Source of the DNA: an uncultured Caryophanales bacterium
GTDB taxonomy: Bacteria > Bacillota_I > Bacilli_A > RF39 > UBA660
Direction of reading: 5' to 3'
DNA length: 6,100 nucleotides
NCBI GenBank assembly: GCA_947303225.1
Contig: CAMYXG010000076.1
Location: forward strand, 1 to 6,100
In this document: positions 6,097-6,100 of the stretch, one piece after another
Layout: each line of letters starts with the position of its first letter
Numbering within the stretch: position 1 is the stretch's first letter
Translations under genes and position numbers: made by a program
Notes under the pieces: model-generated
What the model was told of the DNA's origin: nothing
What the model saw: only the letters and a program-made list of their open reading frames with translations
The model's database searches: none

Positions 6097-6100
6097 ATAT

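Overview
The window is strongly AT-rich DNA with the look of a low-GC Gram-positive bacterium (Bacillota, Bacilli-like). The evidence is compact minus-strand genes with AGGAG-type ribosome sites, sigma-A-type promoters, U-tailed terminators, tRNAs with encoded CCA, a WXG100 pair and a secreted thioester-domain surface protein. TGG is used for Trp and no TGA was met inside the long gene I translated by hand, so the standard bacterial code applies. I cannot name the genus from the sequence.

Everything I can support is on the minus strand. In the direction of transcription (right to left) the order is: tRNA-Asn and tRNA-Glu (6096-5940) with a terminator; a consensus promoter driving two small helical WXG100-type genes (5851-5558 and 5547-5257); a second consensus promoter driving tRNA-Ser(GCU) (5193-5103) with a strong terminator; an extended -10 promoter driving a secreted thioester (TQXA-type) surface protein with three 29-residue cysteine repeats (5005-3809) and its own terminator; and an extended -10 promoter almost touching the ribosome site of a very large gene that runs off the left edge (3709-1).

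The large gene is the best-defined item. Its 1236 codons in the window are uninterrupted and match cyclic beta-1,2-glucan synthase (NdvB/Cgs) from its N-terminus: N-terminal helical region, GT84 glycosyltransferase between membrane segments, then most of the GH189 (glucoamylase-like) transglycosylation domain. The GH94 phosphorylase-like domain expected at the C-terminus would lie outside the window.

Read together, most of the protein-coding content concerns the cell surface: an envelope or extracellular glucan polymerase, a predicted covalent adhesin and a pair of type VII-type secreted or partner proteins. Each of the three has its own promoter, so a shared pathway is not shown. No transposase, integrase, CRISPR array or riboswitch was seen, and no gene-free stretch exceeds about 110 bases. 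I do not see an obviously new multi-gene system. The points most worth a second look are the thioester protein's cysteine repeats and unusual C-terminal anchor motif, the non-canonical WXG100 pair between tRNA genes, and the very short leader of the glucan synthase gene.
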